A stretch of 64,000 bases of DNA. Source: Acinetobacter pittii ANC 4050. GTDB taxonomy: Bacteria > Pseudomonadota > Gammaproteobacteria > Pseudomonadales > Moraxellaceae. The stretch covers positions 62,001 through 126,000 of the forward strand of contig NZ_KB976987.1 in assembly GCF_000399685.1 (NCBI RefSeq). Reading direction: 5' to 3'. A program made the translations under genes and the position numbers. Shown piece by piece: positions 17,079 through 26,959 of this stretch. Positions within the stretch are counted from its first letter, which is position 1. Each line of letters opens with the position of its first letter. The notes under the pieces are model-generated. The model saw only the letters and a program-made list of their open reading frames with translations. It was not told the DNA's origin and ran no database searches.

Positions 17079-17107
17079 TAAAAAAGCCACAAATTGTGGC
17101 TTTTTTA
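17079..17107. terminator. Bidirectional Rho-independent terminator
   Basis: AAAAAAGCCACAA and TTGTGGCTTTTTT form a symmetric hairpin between epmA (plus) and the Tim44-domain gene (minus), so it can serve both. Confidence 0.9.
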
Positions 17108-17124
17108 TTTAAGACGGATTCAAA

Positions 17125-18114
17125 TTAAGCTTGTTGAATACCAGCAACGACCCAGTCTTGCTGAGAACCAACTGGCTTAACAAAGTGCCAGATTTCAGTA
17201 AACGGTTGTGGCAAGCTGTTTAAATCTTCACTTACTGTACCAGTGAAGCGTACGCTTACTACGTATTGACCATTTTCAGTCGCACTGTCTACAACCATCG
17301 CATTCAAGTTACTAAATTCAGCAACGTCTTGATCTTGGTTTTCCATAATGTCGTTATACATAGAACTATAAAGTTCTGGTGTTAAGTAACGGCGAATCTC
17401 TTCAATGTTACTTGCAGTATTCATCGACTGGATGTGATTAAAACGTTGACGTGCAATACGCAAGAACGCAGCAGGCTCAGTACCATCTGGAAGTTGATTG
17501 CCATTGCTCGTTGTTGCACCACCAAAAGGCGCTTGGGTTGCTGCACCGCCACCCACAGATTGACCAAAGATATTTGTATTATCTCCAGCATTACGTGGAG
17601 CAGCTTGTGGTGCAGCAGAACGGCCAAATGGGTTTTGACCGTCATTATTTGGTGCGTAAGGGTTGTTACCCGCTAATTTTTTTTTTGATCCCAATTTACG
17701 GAATACAAAGAAAGCGAGAGCTGCGGCAAGTAAGACCCAAATCCAGCCAGGGATTCCGCCTTTTTTCTCTTCTTGGGCTTGAGCAGCTTGTTCATTTCCA
17801 GGTTGTGTTGCTTGCTGTTCAGTTGATGTTGATTTGTCATCAGCTAAAGCATTTGCTGCAACAGCACCTACGGCAGCACCAGCCACACCAGCCGCAACCA
17901 TTGAACCTACGCCTGGACCTGATCTTTGAGGTGCCGTAGCAGGTTGTTGAGCAGGAGTCACTTGACGAGGTTGTTGATAAGACTGGCTTGAAGTAGTAGA
18001 ACGTGCCATACCGTGGCTTTTACCACCACCTGCACGTTTAGCTTCAGCAAGAGGAGAAATTGCTAAAGCAGCCATTAAAATACCGGTAATCAAGCCACGC
18101 TGGTGTACTTCCAT
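17125..18114 (-). CDS. Tim44-like domain membrane protein
   Basis: 329 aa. N-terminal signal or anchor (LITGILMAALAISPLAEA), then a long low-complexity Gln/Ala/Pro/Thr-rich segment. A transmembrane helix follows near residues 124-143 (GWIWVLLAAALAFFVFRKL), then a second Gly/Asn-rich linker and a C-terminal Tim44/MRPL45-like domain (about residues 210-327: FLRIARQRFNHIQSMNT ... EIWHFVKPVGSQQDWVVAGI). The fold is shared with mitochondrial import motor subunit Tim44, but the bacterial role is not defined. Located between epmA (convergent) and radA (same strand, 82 bases upstream). Confidence 0.85.
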   Translation of the reverse strand: MEVHQRGLITGILMAALAISPLAEAKRAGGGKSHGMARSTTSSQSYQQPRQVTPAQQPATAPQRSGPGVGSMVAAGVAGAAVGAVAANALADDKSTSTEQQATQPGNEQAAQAQEEKKGGIPGWIWVLLAAALAFFVFRKLGSKKKLAGNNPYAPNNDGQNPFGRSAAPQAAPRNAGDNTNIFGQSVGGGAATQAPFGGATTSNGNQLPDGTEPAAFLRIARQRFNHIQSMNTASNIEEIRRYLTPELYSSMYNDIMENQDQDVAEFSNLNAMVVDSATENGQYVVSVRFTGTVSEDLNSLPQPFTEIWHFVKPVGSQQDWVVAGIQQA

Positions 18115-18196
18115 AGGAAATTCCTGTTTAAAGTTAATTTGTAATAGTATTTATGCAGGTATTTACTCTAAATTTCAACCTTAAAAGTATGTTTTT

Positions 18197-19585
18197 TTAT
18201 GTCAATTCATCACTGAGTTGCATCGCTTCGGTCAACGCTTCATGCAAGCGGGCAACGGCAATGACTTGAACGCCCGGAATTGCTTTTTGAGGGGCGTTTC
18301 CTCTTGGTAAAATGACATATTTAAAGCCATGTTTTGCAGCTTCTTTTAGACGTTCTTGTCCGTTAGGAACTGGGCGAATTTCACCAGAAAGACCAACTTC
18401 ACCAAAAACTGCAAGCTGTTGAGGTAACGCTTTAGTGCGCAAACTTGAAGCACATGCGAGTAAGACAGCCAAGTCAGAACCTGTTTCGGTAATTTTTAAG
18501 CCACCTACAATGTTGACATAAACGTCTTGTCCCGTGGTTTGAACACCACCATGACGATGCATTACAGCAAGCAGCATATTTAAACGGTTTTGCTCAAGAC
18601 CCAAAGCAACACGTCGTGGTTGTCCTTGAGCATCATCAACTAACGCTTGTACTTCAACTAAAAGCGGGCGAGTTCCTTCACGGCTAATCATAACAATTGA
18701 ACCGGGAATCGCTTCATCATATCGACTTAAGAAAATGGCAGAAGGGTTGGCAACTTCACGTAGGCCTTTATCAGTCATGCCAAATACGCCAAGTTCGTTC
18801 ACTGCACCAAAACGGTTTTTAACTGCACGAATCATGCGATAACGAGAGTCTGATTGGCCTTCAAAGTAAAGTACGCAGTCCACCATATGTTCTAAAACAC
18901 GTGGGCCTGCTAGTGCACCTTCTTTAGTCACATGACCAACAATGAAGAGTGCCGTGCCACTATTTTTTGCATAGCGGGTTAATAAAGCGGCAGATTCACG
19001 AATTTGTGAAACACCACCCGGAGCAGATTGGAGGGTTTCTGTATAAAGTGTTTGAATCGAATCTAGAATAGCCACTACAGGTTTTTCTTGTTCTAAAACT
19101 TCGCAAATTCGTTCTACACAGGTTTCCGCCATGACTTTTAATTGGTCAGTAGGTAAGTCAAGGCGTTGAGCACGAAGCGCAACCTGAGACAAAGATTCTT
19201 CACCGGTAATATAAAGCGCAGAGCTTTTTGCGCTTGCCATATGAGTTGCTGTTTGTAAAAGAATGGTCGATTTACCAATACCAGGGTCACCACCAATCAG
19301 CACAACAGAACCTGTCACCAAACCGCCACCAAGTACACGGTCAAATTCGCTAATACCTGTAGGTAAGCGGGTTTCATGCGAAACTGAAACTTTATTTAAT
19401 GTTGTAATATTCGCGACTTGACCGGCATAGCCTCCAATTTTTGGACGTGCACGGTGAGCAGTGGTCGGCTCAAGTTTGACTTCAGTCAGAGAATTCCATT
19501 CACCACACTCTGAGCATTGACCAGCCCATTTAAGATGATCGGCCCCACATTGCTCGCAACGGTAAACAGTTTTGACTTTGCTCAT
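18197..19585 (-). CDS. radA: DNA repair protein RadA
   Basis: 462 aa. RadA is a RecA-like ATPase that helps branch migration of recombination intermediates. Domain order: N-terminal C4 zinc finger (CEQCGADHLKWAGQCSECGEW), RecA-like core with Walker A GGDPGIGKST (about residue 94), the RadA-specific KNRFG motif (VKNRFGAVNELGVF), and a C-terminal Lon-protease-like domain without the proteolytic dyad. Length and motifs are complete. The start ATG is followed directly by the zinc finger, as in the family. Confidence 0.97.
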   Translation of the reverse strand: MSKVKTVYRCEQCGADHLKWAGQCSECGEWNSLTEVKLEPTTAHRARPKIGGYAGQVANITTLNKVSVSHETRLPTGISEFDRVLGGGLVTGSVVLIGGDPGIGKSTILLQTATHMASAKSSALYITGEESLSQVALRAQRLDLPTDQLKVMAETCVERICEVLEQEKPVVAILDSIQTLYTETLQSAPGGVSQIRESAALLTRYAKNSGTALFIVGHVTKEGALAGPRVLEHMVDCVLYFEGQSDSRYRMIRAVKNRFGAVNELGVFGMTDKGLREVANPSAIFLSRYDEAIPGSIVMISREGTRPLLVEVQALVDDAQGQPRRVALGLEQNRLNMLLAVMHRHGGVQTTGQDVYVNIVGGLKITETGSDLAVLLACASSLRTKALPQQLAVFGEVGLSGEIRPVPNGQERLKEAAKHGFKYVILPRGNAPQKAIPGVQVIAVARLHEALTEAMQLSDELT

Positions 19586-20072
19586 ATTCGATTCAGTTGA
19601 AAACTTCTTAATTAATAGTAGAAACGGAGTATAACAAAACCAAAATAGAGAATCAGTTTTGAAGTGGAATACATTTTGCTTAATTTAAAACAACGTAAAA
19701 ATCAGGTCCTTGTCATGTGTTAACTAATCTAAAAGATTAAGATCGAGCAGAGTGTTTTTTATAAACAGATGAAGGACTGAAATGAAATTGAAAATTAGAG
19801 AAACAATCAAATTGAGTTGTCTTTTTAATTTAAAAATCAGACCAGTTCAAGTCATGTTTTTAGACCGTAAAGTGCGTTGTATTGCTATGGGCTTGTGCGT
19901 ATTATCAGATTTAATTGTATGTAGCTTGAAATCATCAGCAATACAGATAAAAATCGGTTAGCTGAAAAATTGTCAAAAAATATACATTTAAAAGATACCT
20001 GCAAATGGTGCGATATCGTCTTTTTGATTTTAGCTAACGGACTAAAAAAAATTACTGGAGTGTATTAATAAG
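19586..20072. other. Intergenic region between radA and the cycA-type gene
   Basis: About 487 bases between divergently transcribed genes. It holds the small reading frame at 19782-19961 (listed separately) and presumably the promoters of both flanking genes. I see no terminator, repeat or clear operator. Confidence 0.4.
19782..19961 (+). CDS. Possible small protein (59 aa)
   Basis: An ATG at 19782 preceded by AAGGA with five bases of spacing opens a 59-codon frame ending in TAG. The product is basic at the N-terminus (MKLKIRETIKLSCLFNLKIR) and has a weakly hydrophobic Cys-containing middle (CIAMGLCVLSDLIVCSL). The good ribosome site is the only positive evidence; conservation is unknown. 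It may be a small membrane-associated protein or chance. Confidence 0.3.
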   Translation: MKLKIRETIKLSCLFNLKIRPVQVMFLDRKVRCIAMGLCVLSDLIVCSLKSSAIQIKIG

Positions 20073-21479
20073 ATGTCGAATCAAAATCTGAGTGAGTCTC
20101 ATGAACATGGTGAGCTCCATCGTAGCCTCTCAAATCGGCATTTACAGCTGATCGCGATTGGCGGTGCAATTGGTACAGGATTGTTTATGGGATCAGGCAA
20201 AACAATTAGTCTTGCTGGCCCATCGATCTTATTCATTTATCTAATTATTGGTGTGATGGTGTTTTTTGTCATGCGTGCGCTTGGCGAATTACTTCTTTCA
20301 AATCTTGAATATAAATCATTTATTGACTTCTCTACAGATTTAATTGGTCCATGGGCCGGTTACTTTGTGGGATGGACCTATTGGCTGTGTTGGATCACGA
20401 TTGGTATCGCCGATCTGTCTGCAATTATCTATTACTTACAGTTCTTCAATAATGGTCTGCCTTTCACACCTGTTGAGGGGGCGATGATCAGTGTTGCTGC
20501 CATTGTATTTATTATGGGTTTAAACCTATTAACTGTACGTCTATTTGGTGAATTAGAGTTCTGGTTTGCGCTCATTAAGATTCTTGCGATTATTATTTTA
20601 ATCGCTGTGGGTCTATGGATGATCTTTACAGGCTTTACTTCGACTACAGGTGAAGTTGCTTCATTTACTCATCTATGGGCAAATGGTGGTTTCTTCCCAA
20701 CAGGCGTACATGGCTTCTTGGCAGGCTTCCAAATCGCAATCTTTGCCTTCGTTGGTGTAGAACTTGTGGGAACAACAGCTGCCGAAACGAAAGATCCAGC
20801 ACGTAACTTACCAAAAGCAATTAACTCAATTCCAATTCGTATCATTATTTTCTACGTATTGGCATTGTTAATTGTAATGTCAGTAACACCATGGAATAAA
20901 ATTGATCCTGCAATCAGCCCGTTTGTAAACTTGTTCAGTCAAGCAGGGGTGGCAGCAGCAGCAATTTTGATGAACTTGGTGGTGTTGTCATCAGTGATGT
21001 CATCAATGAACAGTGGCGTGTTTTCAACAAGCCGTATGTTATTTGGTTTATCTCGTGAAGATCAGGGACCAAAAGCTTTTGGTAAATTGAACAGACGTGC
21101 AGTACCTGCAAATGCATTGTATTTCTCTGCTGCGTGTTTATTGTTAGGCGCAGCATTACAGTATTTTGTACCAAATACTGTTGAAGCATTTACGCTCGCA
21201 ACAACACTTTCAACGATTTTGTTCATTTGCGTGTGGTTACTCATTATCTGGAGTTATATCCGTTACTACACGACGCGTCCTGAGCTACATGCAAAATCAA
21301 CATTTAAATTACCGGGTGGTCTATTTACATGTTGGATCACGATTATTTTCTTTATTGGCATGATTTACGTGTTGTCTTTAGAACCGGATACGTTCAAAGC
21401 GCTTAAAGTCAGCCCAATTTGGTTTCTTATCTTGATCATTGGTTATTTCTTCTTCTATAAACCGCGTCATAAAAAGTAA
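20073..21479 (+). CDS. cycA: D-serine/D-alanine/glycine transporter (CycA-type APC permease)
   Basis: 468 aa, twelve hydrophobic segments, amino-acid-polyamine-organocation superfamily, inner membrane. Long stretches coincide with my memory of E. coli CycA: LIAIGGAIGTGLFMGSGKTI, SLAGPSI, MRALGELLLSNLEYKSF, GPWAGYFVGWTYW, LVGTTAAETKDPARNLPKAI, NSIPIRII, and NSGVFSTSRMLFGLS. It should import D-Ala, D-Ser and Gly by proton symport; substrate range is inferred from homology. Single-gene unit with its own terminator. Confidence 0.88.
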   Translation: MSNQNLSESHEHGELHRSLSNRHLQLIAIGGAIGTGLFMGSGKTISLAGPSILFIYLIIGVMVFFVMRALGELLLSNLEYKSFIDFSTDLIGPWAGYFVGWTYWLCWITIGIADLSAIIYYLQFFNNGLPFTPVEGAMISVAAIVFIMGLNLLTVRLFGELEFWFALIKILAIIILIAVGLWMIFTGFTSTTGEVASFTHLWANGGFFPTGVHGFLAGFQIAIFAFVGVELVGTTAAETKDPARNLPKAINSIPIRIIIFYVLALLIVMSVTPWNKIDPAISPFVNLFSQAGVAAAAILMNLVVLSSVMSSMNSGVFSTSRMLFGLSREDQGPKAFGKLNRRAVPANALYFSAACLLLGAALQYFVPNTVEAFTLATTLSTILFICVWLLIIWSYIRYYTTRPELHAKSTFKLPGGLFTCWITIIFFIGMIYVLSLEPDTFKALKVSPIWFLILIIGYFFFYKPRHKK

Positions 21480-21502
21480 TTAAATTTATTTGGTTATGAT
21501 CA

Positions 21503-21530
21503 AACGCTGGCTGAAAAGCTGGCGTTTTTT
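21503..21530 (+). terminator. Rho-independent terminator of the cycA-type gene
   Basis: AACGCTGGC pairs with GCTGGCGTT (two G-T pairs) around TGAAAA, then six T. Confidence 0.85.
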
Positions 21531-21619
21531 ATGCATATTGTTTTTCTCTTTAAGTTTACTCTTTAGCCGCCTGCATGATCACGGTATACTGCATCGAATT
21601 GTTTAAATCAGGTGCTCAG

Positions 21620-21841
21620 ATGCGTCGTGTCATTTGCCTCATCAGTTTATTGAGCAGCAGTATTTTGCTAAGCGCTTGTGGTCAGTCAGGAGCATTACAG
21701 CTACCTTCTGATCCGAATTATGACAAACGTGCGAAATACTTGCTCTATCGTAATAAAGAACAGAAACAAGTTGTGCAACAGGATGAACAAGCTGAACAGT
21801 CAGTTGAAGCATCAGCCCCAACCCAAACAACATCACCTTAA
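21620..21841 (+). CDS. lptM: LptM (YifL) small lipoprotein
   Basis: 73 aa from the ATG at 21620 (the frame extends to 21575 but the signal begins here). Signal peptide MRRVICLISLLSSSILLSAC with lipobox LSAC, then GQSGALQLPSD, the conserved start of the LptM family, which assists oxidative maturation of the LptD-LptE lipopolysaccharide translocon. The remaining Gln-rich tail is variable. The location directly before lysA-dapF matches the common gammaproteobacterial order. Confidence 0.87.
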   Translation: MRRVICLISLLSSSILLSACGQSGALQLPSDPNYDKRAKYLLYRNKEQKQVVQQDEQAEQSVEASAPTQTTSP

Positions 21842-21863
21842 GCTTTGAAATAAGGACACATTC

Positions 21864-23114
21864 ATGAGTTTCACTCGCATTAATGGAGTATTGCATGCAG
21901 AGCAATGTTCTATGGAGCAGCTTGCGCAGCAATTTGGCACACCTTTGTATGTTTATTCAAAAGCAGCTTTTGAAAAACATTACTTAGATATGGACCGTGC
22001 TTTTGATTTTATTGATCATCAAATCTGTTTTGCGGTGAAATCTAACTCAAATTTAGCTGTTTTGAATGTATTGGCAAAACTTGGTGCTGGCTTTGATATC
22101 GTATCGGGTGGGGAACTAGCACGTGTTTTAAAAGCGGGTGGAGATGCATCTAAAGTTGTTTTTTCTGGTTTAGGTAAAACCGAAGCCGATATCGAAACAT
22201 CGTTAAATGTAGGTATTGCTTGCTTTAATGTAGAGTCTTATGCAGAGCTGGACCGTCTGCAAAAAGTCGCAGCTCGTCTAGGCAAAAAAGCGCCGATTTC
22301 TTTACGTGTAAATCCAGACGTAGATGCAAAAACTCATCCTTATATTTCAACAGGTCTTAAAGAAAATAAATTTGGTATTCCAAGTGATACCGTTTATGAA
22401 ACCTATCAATATGCTGCATCTTTACCAAACCTTGAAATCATTGGTATTGACTGCCACATCGGTTCGCAATTGACCGAGACTAAACCATTCGTTGATGCTT
22501 TAGATCGTGTCATGTTGATGATCGAAGAATTGAAAAAGCTTGGTATCAATCTTAAACATATTGATATCGGTGGCGGTTTAGGTGTTTGTTATAAAGATGA
22601 AACACCACCAAGTGTTGAAGAATACGCTAACTCAATGAAACCTGCTTTAGAAAAGCTAGGTCTCAAGGTTTATATGGAGCCAGGCCGAAGCATTAGTGCA
22701 AATGCAGGTGCGCTTTTAACTAAAGTGGATTTGCTCAAGCCAACAAGCCACCGTAACTTTGCCATTATTGATGCAGCAATGAATGATTTAATTCGTCCTG
22801 CATTATATGAAGCTTGGATGGATATCCAACCTGTGGTGCCAAATTCAGATACTGAAGAAAAAACTTGGGATTTGGTGGGTGCAATCTGTGAAACAGGTGA
22901 CTTCATTGGTAAAGATCGTTCATTGGCTTTAAAAGAAAATGACTTATTAGCTGTTCTTGGCGCTGGCGCTTATGGTTTTGTCATGAGTTCAAATTACAAC
23001 ACACGTGGACGTGCTGCAGAAGTAATGGTGTCTGGCGACAAAGCTCATTTAATTCGTGAGCGTGAAACGGTTGAGTCGCTTTGGGAAAAAGAAAGATTGT
23101 TGCCTGAGGAGTAA
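21864..23114 (+). CDS. lysA: Diaminopimelate decarboxylase
   Basis: 416 aa. PLP enzyme that converts meso-diaminopimelate to L-lysine, the last step of lysine synthesis. Seen are the PLP lysine in [13 protein letters not shown] (about residue 57), [12 protein letters not shown], the HIGSQ motif, GGGLGV, EPGRSI and [11 protein letters not shown] near the C-terminus. AAGGA lies eight bases before the ATG. In operon with lptM upstream and dapF five bases downstream, so both branches from diaminopimelate are co-expressed. Confidence 0.97.
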   Translation: MSFTRINGVLHAEQCSMEQLAQQFGTPLYVYSKAAFEKHYLDMDRAFDFIDHQICFAVKSNSNLAVLNVLAKLGAGFDIVSGGELARVLKAGGDASKVVFSGLGKTEADIETSLNVGIACFNVESYAELDRLQKVAARLGKKAPISLRVNPDVDAKTHPYISTGLKENKFGIPSDTVYETYQYAASLPNLEIIGIDCHIGSQLTETKPFVDALDRVMLMIEELKKLGINLKHIDIGGGLGVCYKDETPPSVEEYANSMKPALEKLGLKVYMEPGRSISANAGALLTKVDLLKPTSHRNFAIIDAAMNDLIRPALYEAWMDIQPVVPNSDTEEKTWDLVGAICETGDFIGKDRSLALKENDLLAVLGAGAYGFVMSSNYNTRGRAAEVMVSGDKAHLIRERETVESLWEKERLLPEE

Positions 23115-23119
23115 ATGAA

Positions 23120-23965
23120 ATGTTGTTAGAATTTACTAAAATGCATGGGCTAGGCAATGACTTTATGGTGGTTGATCTAATCAGCCAGCGTGCCTATTTG
23201 GATACAGAAACAATTCAACGCTTAGCTGACCGTCATTTCGGTATTGGTTTTGATCAGCTTTTAATTGTTGAACCACCAGATTTACCGGAAGCGGATTTTA
23301 AATATCGTATTTTTAATGCTGATGGCTCTGAAGTTGAACAATGTGGTAACGGTGTACGTTGTTTTGCTCGCTTTGTACATGAGCGTCATTTAACAACAAA
23401 AACGAGTATTACTGTTCAAACCAAAGCTGGGATTGTAAAACCTGAACTGGGGCAAAATGGTTGGGTTCGTGTGAATATGGGCTATCCGAAATTTTTGCCG
23501 AATGAAATTCCATTCATTGCTGAACAACCAGAAGCTTTATATACACTTGAGTTAGCCAACGACCAAAACATCAGTATTGATGTGGTCAATATGGGTAATC
23601 CTCATGCTGTCACTATTGTTCCAGATGTATTAACTGCAGATGTTGCTGGTATTGGTCCACAAGTTGAGTCACATAAACGGTTTCCTGAACGTGTGAATGC
23701 TGGTTTCATGCAAATTATTGATGAAAAACATGTGCGTTTACGTGTATTTGAACGTGGTGTAGGTGAAACACTTGCATGTGGTACAGGCGCTTGTGCTGCT
23801 GCGGTCAGTGGTATGCGCCGTGGTTTACTTGCTAACTCAGTTGAAGTTGAACTGGCTGGTGGTAAGTTACAAATTGAATGGCAAGAAGGTGATGTGGTCT
23901 GGATGACGGGTCCGACAACTCATGTATATGATGGGCGTTTGGATTTACGTTATTTTCAAGGTTAA
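23120..23965 (+). CDS. dapF: Diaminopimelate epimerase
   Basis: 281 aa. Converts LL- to meso-diaminopimelate for lysine and peptidoglycan. The two catalytic cysteines are present: [13 protein letters not shown] (about residue 75) and [13 protein letters not shown] (about residue 222). N-terminal [15 protein letters not shown] is the family signature. Only five bases follow the lysA stop, and a GGAG ribosome site lies inside the lysA end. A strong terminator closes the operon. Confidence 0.97.
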   Translation: MLLEFTKMHGLGNDFMVVDLISQRAYLDTETIQRLADRHFGIGFDQLLIVEPPDLPEADFKYRIFNADGSEVEQCGNGVRCFARFVHERHLTTKTSITVQTKAGIVKPELGQNGWVRVNMGYPKFLPNEIPFIAEQPEALYTLELANDQNISIDVVNMGNPHAVTIVPDVLTADVAGIGPQVESHKRFPERVNAGFMQIIDEKHVRLRVFERGVGETLACGTGACAAAVSGMRRGLLANSVEVELAGGKLQIEWQEGDVVWMTGPTTHVYDGRLDLRYFQG

Positions 23966-23977
23966 TTGAATTACCTA

Positions 23978-24026
23978 AAAAGAAGCCTCTTTTTATCAGC
24001 TAAAGTGATAAAAGAGGCTTTCTTTT
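23978..24026. terminator. Bidirectional terminator after dapF
   Basis: AAGCCTCTTTTTATCA pairs with TGATAAAAGAGGCTT around a short loop, with A/T tracts on both sides, between convergent dapF and the LysE-family gene. Confidence 0.9.
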
Positions 24027-24052
24027 ATATGTACAATAATTTTTTAATTTAA

Positions 24053-24676
24053 TTACCTTTTACTCAAAGCCAATTTCAAAGCAAACAACACAAAAATACT
24101 GCCTGTAATTCGGTCCATATATTTCATAAATTTAGGTTGCTTTAGATAACGTGACAGTGGTTGCATAGCCAAAATTAATAAAATTGACCATAAGGTTCCA
24201 ATCACCACATGAATCATCACAAGTCCCATCACCCAAGTCACAGCCGATGCTTGCGGCGGAATAAATTGTGGAAGAAATGAAATATAAAAAATCCCAACTT
24301 TCGGGTTAAGTAAGTTACCGAAAAAACCTTTAATGAACCAATTCTCTGAAGTAGAGCGATTTGAATGACTTTCTTGTGTGTCTGCAAGTTGGCTTCGGGG
24401 TTTTAAAATCATATTTAAACCCAGCCACGCGAGATATGCTGCTCCCATCCATTTCAGAATATTAAAAGCTAAATCAGATGCCATGAGCAAAGCCCCTAGA
24501 CCACAAGCAACCACAATTCCCCATGCAATACAACCAAGGCTAATACCTACTGCTGCTTGAAATGCTTTAGATTTACCTTCCAGTGTAGCGGTGCGAATGA
24601 TTAAAGTCGTATCCAGACCAGGAGTAAGCGTAAGTAATGTAATCGCAATTAAGTAAGGAATAAGTATGGTGGTCAT
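24053..24676 (-). CDS. LysE/RhtB family amino acid exporter
   Basis: 207 aa with about six hydrophobic segments. The N-terminal TLTPGLDTTLIIRTA corresponds to the LysE-family motif (PGP-like), followed by GISLGCIAWGIVVACGLGALL and FFGNLLNPKVGIFYISFLPQF. Such inner-membrane proteins export lysine, threonine or homoserine lactones. Proximity to lysA-dapF makes a lysine-related role tempting, but it is transcribed against that operon and the specificity is unproven. Confidence 0.88.
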   Translation of the reverse strand: MTTILIPYLIAITLLTLTPGLDTTLIIRTATLEGKSKAFQAAVGISLGCIAWGIVVACGLGALLMASDLAFNILKWMGAAYLAWLGLNMILKPRSQLADTQESHSNRSTSENWFIKGFFGNLLNPKVGIFYISFLPQFIPPQASAVTWVMGLVMIHVVIGTLWSILLILAMQPLSRYLKQPKFMKYMDRITGSIFVLFALKLALSKR

Positions 24677-24803
24677 GACAGCAGATTTCCGACAAATACT
24701 TGAGGTGAATTGTAATATATAAGGTTATTCATCGTTATGCTGTGTGCTATCAAATTTTCCTGATTTAATAGTTTTTGGTACACTCAAAAAAATGAGTAAA
24801 TAA

Positions 24804-25730
24804 ATGGAGAGCAATTTGGATTTTGCATTACAACTGCTCTCGATGTGGTTAAAAGAAAGAAAAATTCAGAACCAATCTGAGCATACAATTACGGCTTATG
24901 AAAGGGATGTGAAAAGCTTTCTTGAGTTCTGTGAACAAAAACAACTAGATTTAAGAAATATTGAAGCTTCAGATTTAAGAGAATATTTGGCCCAGCGTGT
25001 TGAGCAGGATCAGTTAAGTTCAAGCAGTATGCAACGTCATCTCACCTCAATTCGTCAGTTCATGAAATGGGCGGAACAAGGTAAATATTTAGAAATTAAT
25101 CCGACTGACGATTTTAAATTAAAACGACAACCTAGACCTTTGCCGGGTATGATCGACATAGAAACAGTCAATCAAATTTTAGATCAACCTATGCCTGAAA
25201 AACCTGTGGATCAGCAATTATGGTTAAGAGATAAAGCCATGCTCGAGTTACTTTACTCAAGTGGTTTACGTCTGGCTGAATTGCAGGGTTTAACAGTTAA
25301 AGATGTAGATTTTAATCGTCAACTGGTACGTATTACAGGTAAAGGAAATAAGACCCGTATTGTACCGTTTGGAAAAAAGGCAAAAGAAAGCCTATTGAAT
25401 TGGTTGAAAGTTTACAAAATTTGGAAAGGGTATTTCGATCGAAACGATTCTGTCTTTATTTCTTTACGAGGCGGAGCGCTCACCCCAAGGCAAATCGAAA
25501 AAAGAGTAAAGCTTCAAGCTCAACGGGCTGGTGTAAATGTCGATTTACATCCCCATTTACTGAGACATTGTTTTGCTAGCCATATGCTATCAAGTAGCGG
25601 TGATTTGCGTTCGGTACAAGAAATGCTAGGTCATAGTAATTTATCTACGACACAAATTTACACCCATATTGATTTTGATCATTTGGCGCAAGTTTATGAT
25701 CGTGCTCATCCAAGAGCACATAAAAACTAA
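24804..25730 (+). CDS. xerC: Tyrosine recombinase XerC
   Basis: 308 aa. With XerD it resolves chromosome dimers at dif. N-terminal SAM-like core-binding domain (about residues 6-95) and catalytic domain with the Arg in SSGLRLAELQGL, Lys in GKGNKTRIVP, HLLRHCFASHML, the second His in LGHSNLSTTQIYTH and the nucleophile Tyr in that last motif. It is the household recombinase rather than a phage integrase: length ~300, next to lysA-dapF as in other gammaproteobacteria. The intervening DUF484 gene seen elsewhere is absent. Confidence 0.93.
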   Translation: MESNLDFALQLLSMWLKERKIQNQSEHTITAYERDVKSFLEFCEQKQLDLRNIEASDLREYLAQRVEQDQLSSSSMQRHLTSIRQFMKWAEQGKYLEINPTDDFKLKRQPRPLPGMIDIETVNQILDQPMPEKPVDQQLWLRDKAMLELLYSSGLRLAELQGLTVKDVDFNRQLVRITGKGNKTRIVPFGKKAKESLLNWLKVYKIWKGYFDRNDSVFISLRGGALTPRQIEKRVKLQAQRAGVNVDLHPHLLRHCFASHMLSSSGDLRSVQEMLGHSNLSTTQIYTHIDFDHLAQVYDRAHPRAHKN

Positions 25731-26192
25731 AAGTTAAAAAATAGACCGAATAAAAAGATAATTAAATTGAGAAGTTTTAGAGGAATGTAGAGATCATTTG
25801 TCTTTTTTTACAAATTTGTTTAATAGAAATAGCTAAAACAGCCTAATTGACCATTTTGATCTTTGCATATTTTGTCGACGACTGAGTCTAAAAAACCTCG
25901 AATTTAAGGTTTTTAAACGTAATCTTATGTTTCTGGCTAATATGCTAAATAAGATAAAAAGATAATAAAAATCAATGTATAAAATAGAGTTTAAAAAGAA
26001 TAAAATAGCTTTTAATAGTAGTCTAAATTTTTTTTATGAACTGATGATTTCATTTTTTTTGTACTGTTCCAGAAAATTGTGACTTGACCGAAATGCCAAA
26101 CACATTGCAAGATAGGGTACCTAAAAAATTTTAATTGAAGAGTTAATATACTTTTCTCAACATTTACTTTTGCTAGAACAGCCGAGGATTAC
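25731..26192. other. Intergenic region between xerC and etfB
   Basis: About 462 AT-rich bases. It holds a terminator-like hairpin at 25890-25914 and should contain the etfB promoter within the last ~200 bases, but no clear -35/-10 pair stands out. No small gene is seen. Confidence 0.4.
25890..25914 (+). terminator. Probable terminator downstream of xerC
   Basis: AAAAACCT and AGGTTTTT pair around an eight-base loop, followed by TAAACG. AT-rich stem, 160 bases after the xerC stop. Confidence 0.45.
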
Positions 26193-26942
26193 ATGAAGGC
26201 TCTTGTTGCTGTAAAACGCGTGGTTGATGCCAACGTTAAAGTTCGTGTTAAGCCGGACAATAGTGGGGTTGACCTAACTAACGTTAAAATGTCAATTAAC
26301 CCATTTTGTGAAATCGCAGTGGAAGAAGCGGTTCGCTTAAAAGAAAAAGGAACAGTATCAGAAATCGTTGTTGTTTCTGTAGGTCCTAAAGAAGCTCAAG
26401 AACAAATCCGTTCTGCAATGGCTCTAGGCGCAGATCGCGGTATTTTAGTTGAAACTACTGATGAAATTGGCGCTTTAGAAGTTGCTAAAATTTTAAAAGG
26501 TGTTGTTGACGCTGAAAAACCAGAACTTATCCTTCTTGGTAAACAAGCAATTGATGATGACTCTAACCAAGTAGGTCAAATGCTTGGTGCTTTACTAGGT
26601 GCTGGTCAAGGTACATTTGCTTCTGAAGTGAAAGTTGATGGCGGTAAAGTACAAGTAACTCGTGAAGTTGACGGTGGTTTACAAACTGTTGAACTTACAC
26701 TTCCTGCAATCATCACGACTGACTTGCGTTTGAACGAGCCACGTTATGCAGCATTGCCTAACATCATGAAAGCTCGTAAGAAGCCACTTGATACTAAATC
26801 TCCTGCTGATTATGGCGTTACAGCTGGTACTAAGCTTAAAACTGTTAAAGTTGAAGCTCCGGCAGAACGTAAAGCTGGTGTACAAGTGAAATCTGTAGAT
26901 GAGCTTGTTGAAAAATTGAAAAATGAAGCGAAAGTGATCTAA
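26193..26942 (+). CDS. etfB: Electron transfer flavoprotein beta subunit
   Basis: 249 aa. EtfB with EtfA carries electrons from acyl-CoA and other dehydrogenases to the ETF:quinone oxidoreductase; EtfB binds AMP. Family sequence is evident from [20 protein letters not shown] to the signature [38 protein letters not shown] region (about residues 150-187), and [18 protein letters not shown] precedes the ATG. Seventeen bases separate it from etfA. Confidence 0.97.
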   Translation: MKALVAVKRVVDANVKVRVKPDNSGVDLTNVKMSINPFCEIAVEEAVRLKEKGTVSEIVVVSVGPKEAQEQIRSAMALGADRGILVETTDEIGALEVAKILKGVVDAEKPELILLGKQAIDDDSNQVGQMLGALLGAGQGTFASEVKVDGGKVQVTREVDGGLQTVELTLPAIITTDLRLNEPRYAALPNIMKARKKPLDTKSPADYGVTAGTKLKTVKVEAPAERKAGVQVKSVDELVEKLKNEAKVI

Positions 26943-26959
26943 TACGGAAGGATAAAATC

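Noticed and set aside
24804..25730. Phage or integron integrase
   Set aside because: Length, motifs and position next to lptM-lysA-dapF identify chromosomal XerC; no attachment sites or cassettes nearby.
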